Shown piece by piece: positions 1-8,721 of a stretch of 64,000 nucleotides of DNA. Below the pieces are notes generated by a model that saw only the letters and a program-made list of their open reading frames with translations, was not told where the DNA came from and searched no databases. The position numbers and the translations under genes are program-made. Source of the stretch: Haliotis asinina (lineage: Eukaryota; Mollusca; Gastropoda; Lepetellida; Haliotidae); the NCBI RefSeq assembly GCF_037392515.1, contig NC_090283.1:23471749-23535748 (forward strand). The letters are read 5' to 3'. How positions within the stretch are numbered: the first letter of the stretch is position 1; every line of letters begins with the position of its first letter.

Positions 1-859
1 GCCTGTTCGGATTAGTGTCAGCTGGAAATAAGGCTGACCTGATAGCTAACCTCAGGCAATCGTTTCCTCTATTCTTAACGTTTACTATGGCATGTTTGTT
101 CCTATAGTAGGGAGGCAAGGCTAGGTATGACCCGCCTCTGAACGGCACGTAGTTAGCTATGTCTAGATAGACATTATCAATTTTATCTACAACCCACCCG
201 GACCCCAAGTGTGTGTAGCGTTCTAGGTATTCTCGTATCTGCTGAAAACTGGTATCGATTGATGTATCAATGGTCTCTGTATGTGTGACGACCTCTTGTT
301 TACCTCGGAAGTAAGGCTGAACATATTCAGTGGTACTCCCAACCTGCTTATCGAGCAACATTTTCACTGTGATCTGAAACTTGATACTTCCTAGGTTATT
401 TAGTTCCTGGTTGACCTTATCAGCTATCAGAGGCTTGATATCTGTAATGTCTATGTTTCTATCAACGTGCATGCGCCAACCCCTCAAATAGTTGCCTACA
501 GCGCGCTCAGTGCGCACGAACTGTAGGTCAATAGCTCTATTCTGTCGTAATAATTCTACAAGCTGTGTTTTCCTCATACGGGAATACCCGCCTAAACCCA
601 AATCGTGTGCCTCGGCTTTCAGTTGTTTTACAGTGGGAGGTTTTGCTACGGGGGCATGTGATAACAATGTGGTTAACCCGGCTCTCCCCAGGTTTGAATA
701 ACCCGTGTATCCAAGCTGTTTTGCTTGAGCTTTTAATTGTGTTACCGTAGGAGGGGCTTCTAAACCTAGTAATCTCAACAATGCTGACTTCCGCATTCGA
801 GAATACCCGATCACACCTCTCTGTTTTGCGACCCGCTTCAGCTCGCGCACAGTAGCCAT
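1..859 (-). CDS. Family B DNA polymerase of Polinton type, N-terminal part (continues past window start)
   Basis: This frame stays open from an ATG at 859 to the window edge. In this family the enzyme is the element's own, probably protein-primed, replicative polymerase. The first ~105 residues hold three similar ~30-residue modules with the pattern TVxxLKxxAxxxGxxGYSxxxxxxLxxLL, resembling SAP/Rho-N-like nucleic-acid-binding helices. Further on comes a GSGWVVDKI segment followed by FRGGSY and a KHAIVNVKN segment, the pattern I know from the region just before the polymerase core in Maverick and adintovirus polymerases. The catalytic motifs lie outside the window. It is the most downstream gene of the leftward block. 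Confidence 0.8.
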   Translation of the reverse strand, partial: MATVRELKRVAKQRGVIGYSRMRKSALLRLLGLEAPPTVTQLKAQAKQLGYTGYSNLGRAGLTTLLSHAPVAKPPTVKQLKAEAHDLGLGGYSRMRKTQLVELLRQNRAIDLQFVRTERAVGNYLRGWRMHVDRNIDITDIKPLIADKVNQELNNLGSIKFQITVKMLLDKQVGSTTEYVQPYFRGKQEVVTHTETIDTSIDTSFQQIREYLERYTHLGSGWVVDKIDNVYLDIANYVPFRGGSYLALPPYYRNKHAIVNVKNRGNDCLRLAIRSALFPADTNPNR

Positions 860-876
860 AGTGTTTACACCTAAGA

Positions 877-897
877 GAACCAATGTCTAATTGGTTC
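877..897. promoter_or_regulatory. Small inverted repeat upstream of the polymerase gene
   Basis: Eight-base arms (gaaccaat and attggttc) flank a 5-base loop in the 92-base gap between the Cys-rich gene and the polymerase start at 859. It could be a protein-binding site or an RNA hairpin in the leader; chance is also possible at this size. Confidence 0.35.
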
Positions 898-951
898 ACA
901 GTAAAGGGAGGTAACCCTTAAGTGGCTGTTTCACGCACTGTTGGATAACAT

Positions 952-1215
952 TTAATTGGAGTCTATCTTGAGCAGTCGCCTACGTTCTTTTATGTACCCC
1001 ATTTTATTCTCGTAGATGAGTTGATGTCTGACTACGTTCGCTCCGTGAGCTTTACATAGACAGTAGTGTCCTTTAACCCCGATACCACACACAGAACACG
1101 TGTAGTTAGGACTTCCCATATGGAAACAACAGAACCCCTGATTCCTGCATTTCCTACCACAGGCCTCGGTCTTCCCCATAAGTATGTATTCGCATCGGTA
1201 TGGAGCGGGTCTCAT
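952..1215 (-). CDS. Small Cys/His-rich protein, zinc-binding candidate
   Basis: 87 residues. Cysteines and histidines are grouped as C, CxxxC, CC with a nearby H, then CxxC, then CxC with a later H, which suggests one or two zinc-binding knuckles. The C-terminus is basic (KERRRLLK). It lies between the polymerase gene and the coiled-coil gene on the same strand, so it belongs to the leftward block. Small zinc proteins occur in many large DNA viruses and Polintons, but I do not recognise this family by name; the role is unknown. Confidence 0.55.
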   Translation of the reverse strand: MRPAPYRCEYILMGKTEACGRKCRNQGFCCFHMGSPNYTCSVCGIGVKGHYCLCKAHGANVVRHQLIYENKMGYIKERRRLLKIDSN

Positions 1216-1234
1216 GTTTACTTATATAGGTATT

Positions 1235-1660
1235 TTAATTTAATTGCTTCGCAACCAACGCAGTAGCTGCTATACCCAACACTATGAAGCCCAGTTCACG
1301 ATTCATTTGTCCCTTGGATGGTGTGTAGTACTGAGCGAGTGTGGGTTTATTGAGCGGTTCCAATTGTTTACCAGTTAGTAGGTAGTATTCTTTCATTGCT
1401 TCATCGACATCGTTGAATGTTTGAACGGCATGGTTTTCACGCTGGAGTTGTTCGTTAATAAAATCGATCCTCTGGAGACGTTTTTTAGCGTACTCAGCCT
1501 GTGCTCTTTGTAATTTCTCAGTAGCGAGATCGTGCCGCTTCCTTTCTTCCTGTATTTCAGCCGCGTGATCATCTCGTAGTTTCGAGAAGAGGAAATTACT
1601 CCCGGAAAATGCCAGGGCATTCACTAACGCCCCACCGACCATCATAGCTATCGTGGCCAT
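1235..1660 (-). CDS. Coiled-coil protein with hydrophobic ends
   Basis: 141 residues. The N-terminus is hydrophobic (about residues 1-25), followed by a long charged helix (about 28-75, rich in E, K, R and Q, with EERKRHD) that should form a coiled coil, and a second hydrophobic stretch at the C-terminus (GFIVLGIAATALVA). From memory, similar proteins recur in invertebrate Polinton-like elements; a virion or membrane role is plausible but not shown. It is followed 8 bases away by the next gene of the leftward block. Confidence 0.55.
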   Translation of the reverse strand: MATIAMMVGGALVNALAFSGSNFLFSKLRDDHAAEIQEERKRHDLATEKLQRAQAEYAKKRLQRIDFINEQLQRENHAVQTFNDVDEAMKEYYLLTGKQLEPLNKPTLAQYYTPSKGQMNRELGFIVLGIAATALVAKQLN

Positions 1661-1668
1661 CCCTATAT

Positions 1669-1896
1669 TTATTTCATTATATTTTCAGGTATTATTCCTT
1701 GTTTTACTAGGATGTCTTTTGTAGACATCGCCATACCAAGGTTCATTATAAGCATACCCATATCCTGCAGGTTGAAATCTAGCTTGATAGTTGGTTGTTT
1801 AAGTACCATTTTAGTCAACCGAGCGTACCCTACGGCTAGACTGGCGACCACTGTGGCGTGGTATGCGTCGTTGACGAACGTTTTCCCCTCAGACAT
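1669..1896 (-). CDS. Small hydrophobic element protein, unknown role
   Basis: 75 residues with two mildly hydrophobic stretches (about 8-30 and 45-60, with MGMLIMNLGMAMS). An AT-rich block (tatatgatataaaatatt) stands just before its ATG, like those before other genes of this element. It sits between the coiled-coil gene and the Pro-rich membrane protein gene. I do not recognise the family. Confidence 0.45.
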   Translation of the reverse strand: MSEGKTFVNDAYHATVVASLAVGYARLTKMVLKQPTIKLDFNLQDMGMLIMNLGMAMSTKDILVKQGIIPENIMK

Positions 1897-1922
1897 TATG
1901 TATATGATATAAAATATTAAAA

Positions 1923-2249
1923 TTATAACATGATATGCGTGTCGACTGTGGGGGTTGGGGGCTCACTGTTGGGTGGTGGCTCACTGTGGGAGGGTACCCC
2001 CACGTATAACCACGAGATAGCCAAGGCAGCAGTTACGCCTACAGCCAACAACAGTCGGGTTGGGTTGGCCACTTTATGTTGGTTACACCACCGTTTTTTA
2101 CCGGCAGCTACTCTCTTAGGATTCTTCTGCCTGGTTACTGTTGGGGGCACCCCCACTGAAGGGGTTTCCACCGTCACCTCGGGACTCACTGTTGGGGGTG
2201 GGGTCTCCTCCATCACTGTGTCCACTGGGGTTTCCTGTGCAGCATCCAT
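1923..2249 (-). CDS. Pro/Thr-rich single-pass membrane protein
   Basis: 108 residues. A Pro, Thr and Val-rich N-terminal half (repeated TPPPTV/TPSVGVPPTV motifs), a basic stretch (KNPKRVAAGKKRW), one transmembrane segment (about residues 66-86, LLLAVGVTAALAISWLYVG), then a Pro-rich tail. The start overlaps the end of the upstream gene in another frame by 134 bases. Its repeat-like codons echo the GTPTP repeats in the 390-residue protein. Function unknown. Confidence 0.4.
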   Translation of the reverse strand: MDAAQETPVDTVMEETPPPTVSPEVTVETPSVGVPPTVTRQKNPKRVAAGKKRWCNQHKVANPTRLLLAVGVTAALAISWLYVGVPSHSEPPPNSEPPTPTVDTHIML

Positions 2250-2709
2250 CTATACTATTATTATTATTCTTTCTCTCAAATTGACAATGTTTTGCCGTGA
2301 TAATCGCCGCCGTCACTGGAGCCAACAACATGCCATATTTGTGGTACAGCTCGCAGCTAATAGAGCTCACGGCGTGTTCGATAAAAGGGTCTTTATGTAG
2401 GTCCTCCCACAGGTAAAGTCGGCGCTCTGGTGGAATGGGAAGGAAGTATGACACAATACCGGTGTATATCTGGGTCATAGCCGATCCTATTGTCTTTGTC
2501 ATTTCTGCTCCTAGCCGGGACTCGTATCTAGCGTACAGCTTATCGATTTCTTCGACTGACATTTTGTGAATTTTATCCGGAGTGTAGTCTCCAAAGTAAT
2601 GTTTGGCTTTGCCGCCAACAGCCAACGCCACCAGTTTCTCTCGCTTATCATCAGTGGGGCCTGCCGTACCCCCAGGTACTAACTGTTCGAGCAATTCCTC
2701 ACACTCCAT
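2116..2709 (-). CDS. Conserved Polinton-type protein of unknown function
   Basis: 197 residues from the ATG at 2709. I chose this start because a TATAAT-like block (ttataatataac) lies directly upstream, as before other genes of the element; an in-frame ATG at 2817 would add a hydrophobic N-terminus. The core contains KIHKMSVEEIDKLYARYE, a hydrophobic SAMTQIYTGIVSYFLPIPPE stretch and a second one ending APVTAAIITAKHC. I recall this pattern from cnidarian and molluscan Polinton ORFs but know no assigned function. The tail is low complexity (Asn, Gly and Ser). Confidence 0.55.
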   Translation of the reverse strand: MECEELLEQLVPGGTAGPTDDKREKLVALAVGGKAKHYFGDYTPDKIHKMSVEEIDKLYARYESRLGAEMTKTIGSAMTQIYTGIVSYFLPIPPERRLYLWEDLHKDPFIEHAVSSISCELYHKYGMLLAPVTAAIITAKHCQFERKNNNNSIDGCCTGNPSGHSDGGDPTPNSESRGDGGNPFSGGAPNSNQAEES

Positions 2710-2825
2710 CTTATAATATAACAAGTAAGATTTAGTTTTAACTATATAATACCCGATGCAGACAAAACACAGAGAAATGAAGGTTAAGTTGCACACGACA
2801 AACACTTCGAATATCATAGCTATAT

Positions 2826-2898
2826 GCTTAGCTTTGCTTAGCTTTAGCTTAGCTTTGCTTAGCTTTGCTTAGCTTTGCTTAGCTTTGCTTAGCTTTAG
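2826..2898. repeat. 10-bp tandem repeat reaching into the ATPase stop codon
   Basis: About seven units of gcttagcttt (two units carry an extra base) fill the gap between the 197-residue protein gene and the ATPase gene. The ATPase stop codon at 2895-2897 is formed by the last unit, so array slippage could alter the C-terminus. It is the only tandem array of this kind in the element. Confidence 0.85.
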
Positions 2899-3548
2899 CA
2901 TACTATATAAGCCACGGGTTGGTCGGTTTTTAGCACGATCTTAGCGTGTTTAGTTTCAGCGAGCTGTTTCTTCACCCGTTCCCGTTCTAATTTACTCATC
3001 ACATCGTTCTCTCTCAAACACTCCTCAAACGAATCCCTGTCCTTGCAGTGAAATAAGGCCACCCATCGTGTCTGCTCCCTGAGGTCTTTCAACACCGAGT
3101 TGAACTTCTGCGTTAGCACCCAGACGCTGTGATTTGCATGCCGGCCGGAGAAGGCCAGGTACGATAGCATGTCTCTCTTTTTTGTTATCTCGCGATTAGC
3201 GCTGCAGTCGTCCAGTATGAACAGCGTCGGTTCCCCTTTAAATTTCTCGTGAAGAGCTTTCAACCAGTCCTGCAGGCGTGTTCCAGGGTCGATTTTGTGT
3301 ACGTCCGGGTCCGTCATCACCCAAGGTCGCGCGTACGTTTTATTCATGCTCAGAGTAGGGCACATGATAACGATGTTATCGAACACATCCTTGTAGTAAC
3401 CCTCCAACATATCCAACACGAAAACGGTCTTCCCACAGCCAGTCTGCCCGCACACTATGGCGCAGTGTGGGTCAGTGGGTAGTTGTGGGTACCCCAGGGG
3501 GGTGTGGGGGTCTCCCCCACTAGTAGATGGCTTGCACGAATCTCCCAT
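2895..3548 (-). CDS. FtsK/HerA-type DNA packaging ATPase
   Basis: 217 residues. Walker A is GQTGCGKT (residues 34-41), Walker B is LFILDD (109-114), followed by a VWVLTQ strand (142-147) typical of A32-like ATPases. The family powers packaging of genome DNA into capsids and is a Polinton/adintovirus/poxvirus hallmark. It lies immediately downstream of the capsid region, the usual neighbour in this group, and its first codons overlap that region by 29 bases. The length fits the family. Confidence 0.88.
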   Translation of the reverse strand: MGDSCKPSTSGGDPHTPLGYPQLPTDPHCAIVCGQTGCGKTVFVLDMLEGYYKDVFDNIVIMCPTLSMNKTYARPWVMTDPDVHKIDPGTRLQDWLKALHEKFKGEPTLFILDDCSANREITKKRDMLSYLAFSGRHANHSVWVLTQKFNSVLKDLREQTRWVALFHCKDRDSFEECLRENDVMSKLERERVKKQLAETKHAKIVLKTDQPVAYIVC

Positions 3549-4762
3549 TGTCTATATTAAGTTGCGCGTCCATAATAACGTACAGATATAATTTCAACTT
3601 ACCAGCGGTTTGAGCCTTCTTAGTAATCTGGATGGTTATCCCTTCGCTGCCGTTATCTATACGGCGCCCGCTACCGTGCAGTTTATCATCATCCGTGGAT
3701 CGCATGTCCAACCATAGGGCGTACTTGGTGGTCAGGTATTCACCGATCTGCACGGAGCCGAGGTCCAGGTCCTTTGTTATGTAATCCCCCACTGGTAGCT
3801 TTTTTATCTCATCCCACTGCTGGTGTGGTCTCATACCATGACTGAACAGCTGGTTGGGCACGCCCTCGATGGTCACTTCCACCTTTTCAATCTCGGGGTT
3901 GAAAAACTTCTCGCTGTCCCTCCGGAATGGCTCGTAATCCTCCACGGGGACGACCAGGATACCTTTCATCGATCGCGCCGGCACGTTCAGGTTGATATTC
4001 CACACAGTGTCGCTCTTATCTCGCACGACTGATCTATGCCTCAGTACGCGATCGTACAGGATGGCCATCTTCCCAGAGTACTGACTTCGAACCTGCCTTG
4101 CCAGCTCCGGGCTAGTGACCATGTCAAACTCCAGAGAGATGTTGTCTATGGCATAACTGGCCTCATCACCGTTCGGCGTACGCACTACTTTGCTATAGTC
4201 GTTAAACATGAGCTCGTATTCGAGCCTATCACCCAGCGCGGCCTGGTAAAACGAGCAACTCGAAGTCGAGCGGCACGCAGAATCGATTCCCGTATGCTCG
4301 AGCGATGGCCTTTTCACCGTCTGATAGCTTGTCTTGCTGGTCTTGCGTGAAGACATACCCTATGCGCGCCCGGGTTGATTTGCTGATACCCTGGTACACA
4401 TCATTGACTCGTTCTCTCTCGCTTTTCCAGAGATCCCTGTAGCAGTGAAACACGTCGCTGTCGTCGATGCTCAGCACCTCGTTACCGCTGATCTTGACGG
4501 TCGTTTTCTTGATGATGGCTCGCCCCACGTTCCGCACTAGCTCGCGTTTGTCGTTGTCGGAGGTCAACGTGATATTGAACGCCAGTCGAACAGTGCCTGG
4601 TACAATGAGGTCATTCTCACCAAGGTTTGGAAATCTAACCAGCAGAGTTTGATTCTGGACTATCTTGCTGGGATTATTGGTGATGGTCACCGACTGACGC
4701 ACGGCTCTGGCTCCTAATGGCTCTCTCAATCTTCTGAAAGGATCTAATTTTTTGCCGTACAT
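3520..4762 (-). pseudogene. Major capsid protein region (double jelly-roll type), broken copy
   Basis: The region encodes a beta-rich virion protein in two reading frames and sits directly upstream of the packaging ATPase, the standard place for the double jelly-roll major capsid gene of Polintons. Segments such as MFNDYSKVVRT and KYALWLDMRS match what I recall of that family. The copy is broken (about one break). Identification rests on position and remembered pattern, not on a search. Confidence 0.65.
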
Positions 4763-4800
4763 TATTATATATAAACGAAATATATTTTTAATACTAAATA
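4763..4800. promoter_or_regulatory. Divergent AT-rich promoter between capsid region and 390-residue gene
   Basis: Only 38 bases separate two divergent start codons. The stretch is almost pure A/T (attattatatataaac, then aatatattttt), giving TATA-like boxes on both strands. The same style of block precedes other genes of the element. Confidence 0.5.
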
Positions 4801-5973
4801 ATGGATGAAGACATACCTATGAGGGAGATGTGGGATGATACTATGGATGATACAGGGGCCGATCAGGAGACATCATTCAGCCTACAGCCGGCTGTCGAGC
4901 AGGAGACCTCATTCTCACCAAGGACCAAACTCGTGAAGGGCGCCGTCAACGATTATTACAACACAGTTGAAGAAAGAGACGACATCAAACCGTTTAGAAG
5001 TCACCATTCCAGGTTTACCCTCGATAGAACGGGCAAGCTGCATTTTTTATATGATAACCAGGAGATCAATCTCATGAATAAAATCACGGGAAAACCGCTT
5101 GCCTTATCAACACTAGACAGTCGACATGGACCCAACTTTCTCCGCGAACTAGGTTTCATAAATTACGATGACGCGCGACCTAAGATTCCCCCGAAGGCCC
5201 GTCAAGATCTGGAAGTCATCAGGGACGCCACATCGGTTCAAAACATGACTTATGATATTGAAAAGGTGTTGGCTGATTACGAGAACAAGCCCTTCCCGGG
5301 CCTCGAAATTACCTTTCGGGAACTGAAGGGGTTGGACCTGTTGATGCAAACCATTCGTGGTCAGCTCTGGAAAAGCACGGCCAAAGTGAGTGAGATAGAC
5401 GACCACATCGCCCGTGAAAAGGAAAAACTCGGTGAAACTGAGGACGAGTCTATGAAAGCCACCATCGAGCAACGAATACGTAATTTGGAAGATGAAAGGC
5501 AGGTCTGGTTGGAGACAGCGTCCGGCTACAAAGAAAAGCTTCGATCCCAGGTCAACCGTGTGCGGGAAACCATCAATCAAGTCCTCTACCGAGACACCAC
5601 GTTAGCAGACAGGATTCGGATATTGTTCCGGGAGCAAGGGATCACCAACGCCAGCATTCTGACTGCATTTGGTTTCATCATATCAACCCTGGTGGTGTCA
5701 CTGACAGGGGGAACCCCCACACCTGCCGGCGGGGGAACTCCCACTCCCACAGGCGGTGGTGTTAAACACTGGATAAAAAAACTCGGGGAAGGCCTAGCTA
5801 AACTGGCTGGTAAAGCCGCCGAAGCCCTTCCCGGCATCCTGGGTAGCATCGTCTCGTGGTTGTTGAGCGCTCTGTCTAAAACTGCCATGTGGCTCAGTCA
5901 AAACCTGTGGGCAGCCATCGTCGCTGTGGCGGGTCTGGTGTACGTAGCGGCTAAAAAATCTTTAACCAAATAA
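4801..5973 (+). CDS. Coiled-coil protein with membrane-active-looking C-terminus
   Basis: 390 residues. An acidic N-terminus (1-40), a globular part, a long charged coiled coil (about 190-262), a hydrophobic segment (286-302), a Gly/Thr/Pro linker with two GGTPTP-like repeats (303-320), an amphipathic helix (321-342) and two more hydrophobic helices (343-357 and 365-385). The helical hydrophobic C-terminus recalls membrane-lytic virion proteins such as adenovirus pVI; that is analogy only. It diverges from the capsid region and its last 23 bases overlap the convergent 388-residue gene. From memory, homologues occur in cnidarian and molluscan Polintons. Confidence 0.6.
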   Translation: MDEDIPMREMWDDTMDDTGADQETSFSLQPAVEQETSFSPRTKLVKGAVNDYYNTVEERDDIKPFRSHHSRFTLDRTGKLHFLYDNQEINLMNKITGKPLALSTLDSRHGPNFLRELGFINYDDARPKIPPKARQDLEVIRDATSVQNMTYDIEKVLADYENKPFPGLEITFRELKGLDLLMQTIRGQLWKSTAKVSEIDDHIAREKEKLGETEDESMKATIEQRIRNLEDERQVWLETASGYKEKLRSQVNRVRETINQVLYRDTTLADRIRILFREQGITNASILTAFGFIISTLVVSLTGGTPTPAGGGTPTPTGGGVKHWIKKLGEGLAKLAGKAAEALPGILGSIVSWLLSALSKTAMWLSQNLWAAIVAVAGLVYVAAKKSLTK

Positions 5974-7117
5974 GTCCCAAAGCTACCCCACCAACCACCA
6001 GGGCCGTTTTACTATCAATATGCTGCTGATAGGAGGCCTGAATATGGGGGGCCACCTCCTGTGGTGTTGGTTGAACTTTAGACTCCGGGGGTGGCGCCAC
6101 TATACCCGTTTCACGTGGTGGGATGTGTGGGATATAGGTGGTGTTAATATCGGGGTTGATACCCAACTTTTGATCCTTCGTGGCTATGACTATTTTGTTG
6201 TTATAACCCACCACTTTTTTTACTCTCAGTTGCATATCACTCGGAGCCATGTACAACCCCACGCCGAACACGTAATTGACTTTCGATCTGGCGTATTCTA
6301 ACACGTTTTGGTAGCGTTCGATGGCCCGCGGGAGATCAACTGGAGAATTGATAGCATCCTCAACGTTGGAAACGAACTGTTTCTGAGCGTCGTAAGTAGT
6401 TCCCTTACCGAGGATGTTGGAACGCGTCATAGACTGCGCACCCAACAGCGCCCACACGTACGTTCGAATCGAATCGTTCAAGCGTATTGTACCAGCACGA
6501 GTGAATTCTTTCGATGTTTTTGAGATCATTTTAGTCCAGGCTGTGGCTGCATCAGGATTGGTTTGCTTTATACAGCTGACATGGATCTGTTCATTCGTTG
6601 TGGGGCCTGTAAATGTATGACGGTGTGGGTTGTATGAACCATCTTTAGAACCGGCCTGATATGTTCCGGACCTGTAGAAGTACACGAGAACTATACCGAG
6701 ACCATGGTTCACACCAGGAAGGCGAAAGTCTTTATTCGTTGGAATCTCAAACTCCCCACAAACACGTTCATAAGCGCGTTTATCATAGGGGTTATTCGTC
6801 ATACTCCACGCTTTATCTTGGGGAAGAGGAGCACTTATTTCCTTCAATATTCGTCTCGTTTGATAATAAATATGAAACAAAATGACTGCCTTACTCAGTT
6901 CGTCTATACCGTAGTCTAGTGTCACACCCGACCCTGTCGTCGCACACCACACAGCAAAGTTGAGTTGGTTCTGCCAAAACTGCATTGGGTTTTGATTCCA
7001 GTTTACCACCGCCTGCGCGTTATTAACGGACACGACATAGTTTTCAAAGATATTAATAAAGGTTGTTTTAAACCCCGTACTACCTGCCACCACGATTTTC
7101 AAGTGTGCTAAGTCCAT
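5951..7117 (-). CDS. Large virion-type protein with C-terminal membrane anchor
   Basis: 388 residues. A folded N-terminal two thirds containing FAVWCATTGSG (about residues 55-65) and SMTNNPYDKRAY, then a Pro-rich stretch (about 325-355, PPRETG, PPPESKVQPTPQE) and a C-terminal hydrophobic helix (about 372-386, ALVVGGVALGLIWL). It overlaps the tail of the convergent 390-residue gene and starts opposite the penton-like gene across a 29-base palindrome. I recall this ORF from invertebrate Polintons without an assigned role; a structural part of the particle is the most likely guess. Confidence 0.55.
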   Translation of the reverse strand: MDLAHLKIVVAGSTGFKTTFINIFENYVVSVNNAQAVVNWNQNPMQFWQNQLNFAVWCATTGSGVTLDYGIDELSKAVILFHIYYQTRRILKEISAPLPQDKAWSMTNNPYDKRAYERVCGEFEIPTNKDFRLPGVNHGLGIVLVYFYRSGTYQAGSKDGSYNPHRHTFTGPTTNEQIHVSCIKQTNPDAATAWTKMISKTSKEFTRAGTIRLNDSIRTYVWALLGAQSMTRSNILGKGTTYDAQKQFVSNVEDAINSPVDLPRAIERYQNVLEYARSKVNYVFGVGLYMAPSDMQLRVKKVVGYNNKIVIATKDQKLGINPDINTTYIPHIPPRETGIVAPPPESKVQPTPQEVAPHIQASYQQHIDSKTALVVGGVALGLIWLKIF

Positions 7118-7146
7118 ATTATAATATATAATTTATATATTATAAT
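7118..7146. promoter_or_regulatory. Perfect 29-bp palindromic divergent promoter
   Basis: All 29 bases between two divergent ATGs (7117 minus, 7147 plus) are A or T and read the same on both strands apart from the single centre base. It contains TATAATATAT on each side. With no other space available, both genes must share it as promoter or leader. Confidence 0.7.
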
Positions 7147-7800
7147 ATGTACATAACACTTCCAGGAATAACGAGCGGTGAGGCCGTTCAGCTGACGCAC
7201 GCGATCGATAACACGTCAGGCCAACTCGAAGTCGCACTCTGCGATATCACCTACCTACCGCAATGGACTAACATCAACGTCAGCAACAATAAGCTGTTTG
7301 TCAGTGGAACTCGCAGCCAGATAACTGACGGCTACTACAGCGTGTGCTCTCTAAACGACGAGGTCTTCAAACCCCTTGGAGCCGAACTCAAGATGAACGA
7401 CTCAAACGGTACAGTGGTGTTAATCAACAACGGAAGAACCTCATTGAGACTCGGCCGACCATTAGCGAGGATACTCGGTATGTCTCCTGACGAGATAAAA
7501 CCAACAACAACCGTCACAGGCACGAAGTTACCCGATCTAGTACCGTACCGAGAGCTGTACATTCATCTCGGTCAGGTTTGCACAACGTACAACATTCAAG
7601 GAGGTCACCCTTCCACTATACTGAGAGCAGTGCCGGTGAAAACTGAGAAATTCAACGACGGTAGAACCGAGTCGTTTTCACCACGGCAGTATAAGAGATT
7701 AACCCAGGGCAACATACCTGAGCAGACAATATCGGTGTTAGATATAAATCATAATCCTGTAAATATAGGATACCTCAGCTTAACGCTTCATGTAAAATGA
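7147..7800 (+). CDS. Penton-like minor capsid protein (putative)
   Basis: 217 residues, beta-rich and without membrane segments. The first 60 residues include QLEVALCDITY and the C-terminal half has VRxxYIHLGQV-type and FNDGRTESFSP motifs, ending in a strand (YLSLTLHVK). This pattern matches the small single jelly-roll protein I recall from Polinton-like elements, where it forms capsid vertices. The stop overlaps the next start (atga), so it leads a rightward block of four genes. Confidence 0.55.
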   Translation: MYITLPGITSGEAVQLTHAIDNTSGQLEVALCDITYLPQWTNINVSNNKLFVSGTRSQITDGYYSVCSLNDEVFKPLGAELKMNDSNGTVVLINNGRTSLRLGRPLARILGMSPDEIKPTTTVTGTKLPDLVPYRELYIHLGQVCTTYNIQGGHPSTILRAVPVKTEKFNDGRTESFSPRQYKRLTQGNIPEQTISVLDINHNPVNIGYLSLTLHVK

Positions 7801-8711
7801 CCAGCGCACAAGGGCCCGGAGTTAAAAAATGCGTCAATATCGGGATCTCCGACCTCGGAGACACGCGCGGTTTCGACGCTCCCGGAGTAGATGGTACATC
7901 GTACGCCTTTCAACTGAAAAACAACATTTACAAACGCGTTGAAGTCCCCTCCGGTGGAGCCCTGAGTGATATAATAGATACCACAAGAGCAAAAGTCAAC
8001 ACTAAGTACGCCCTTGTCAGCACCGGTGATAATAACTGGATAATATACCCATCGTTCGGGGGTAAACTGTTCGACTTAGACGATGTTGAGAGCACTACCG
8101 TCGTCCAAAACAAACCATATATGCTCGTCTTCACCGAAGATGACAAGTGGGTGTTGTTACCCGATAACGACGACTGGTTTCTCAATATTAGACTCGTCTC
8201 TCCCTACGTGTTCACGGATAACAAAGACAACCACCTAAACAAAGTCGTGAACAATGGAACCCTGCTAGTGGCTTACGTCCCAACTCAGAGACGTAGCATA
8301 GTCGTCAGCCCAGTCGACACTATGGCAGCCCACATGCTATCGAGTAAACTGACCATACAAAACGTGAAATTGCAGTTGGTGTCTGAATTCGAAGGCGTGG
8401 TCACTATATTAGAGAGTCTACCGGCAAACTCAACACTAATCATCAAAGTCTACCTAGGGGAACCATCGGGGAATGATGTCCAGATCGTGAAAGGGATCAA
8501 ACTCGGGTGGGGGAAACGACACCAGTATCAAGTTTGCAACGTTTACGTGCGGGTGGGTTCCGACTCCAACACCAGTCTGCAGGGGGTCAACGTGATCGTG
8601 GAAAACACGATATCACTAACCAATATCTTCCTGCCTGCCAACATACACTTCATGGGTATGAAGTTCACCCCTGAACTATTATCAAAAAACCAGTTGGAAA
8701 TTATATCGTAA
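7797..8711 (+). CDS. Fibre-like protein 1 (first of a tandem pair)
   Basis: 304 residues, largely predicted beta with alternating polar and hydrophobic residues and no membrane segment. The N-terminal DLGDTRGFDAPG motif (about residues 19-30) and the C-terminal pattern (FTPELLSKNQLEIIS) recur in the next gene, so the two are paralogues. A conserved N-terminal tag with a variable beta-rich body is typical of attachment fibres or spikes, and its place after the penton-like gene fits. It overlaps the upstream gene by 4 bases. The role is inferred. Confidence 0.5.
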   Translation: MTSAQGPGVKKCVNIGISDLGDTRGFDAPGVDGTSYAFQLKNNIYKRVEVPSGGALSDIIDTTRAKVNTKYALVSTGDNNWIIYPSFGGKLFDLDDVESTTVVQNKPYMLVFTEDDKWVLLPDNDDWFLNIRLVSPYVFTDNKDNHLNKVVNNGTLLVAYVPTQRRSIVVSPVDTMAAHMLSSKLTIQNVKLQLVSEFEGVVTILESLPANSTLIIKVYLGEPSGNDVQIVKGIKLGWGKRHQYQVCNVYVRVGSDSNTSLQGVNVIVENTISLTNIFLPANIHFMGMKFTPELLSKNQLEIIS

Positions 8712-8721
8712 TAGTATAATA

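Noticed and set aside
537-899. 120-residue minus-strand ORF and two plus-strand ORFs
   Set aside because: Out of frame with the better supported polymerase reading, which is open to the window edge.
2116-2817. Start of the conserved 197-residue protein at 2817
   Set aside because: The ATG at 2709 is directly preceded by the TATAAT-like block seen at other genes of the element; the upstream extension is only kept as an alternative.
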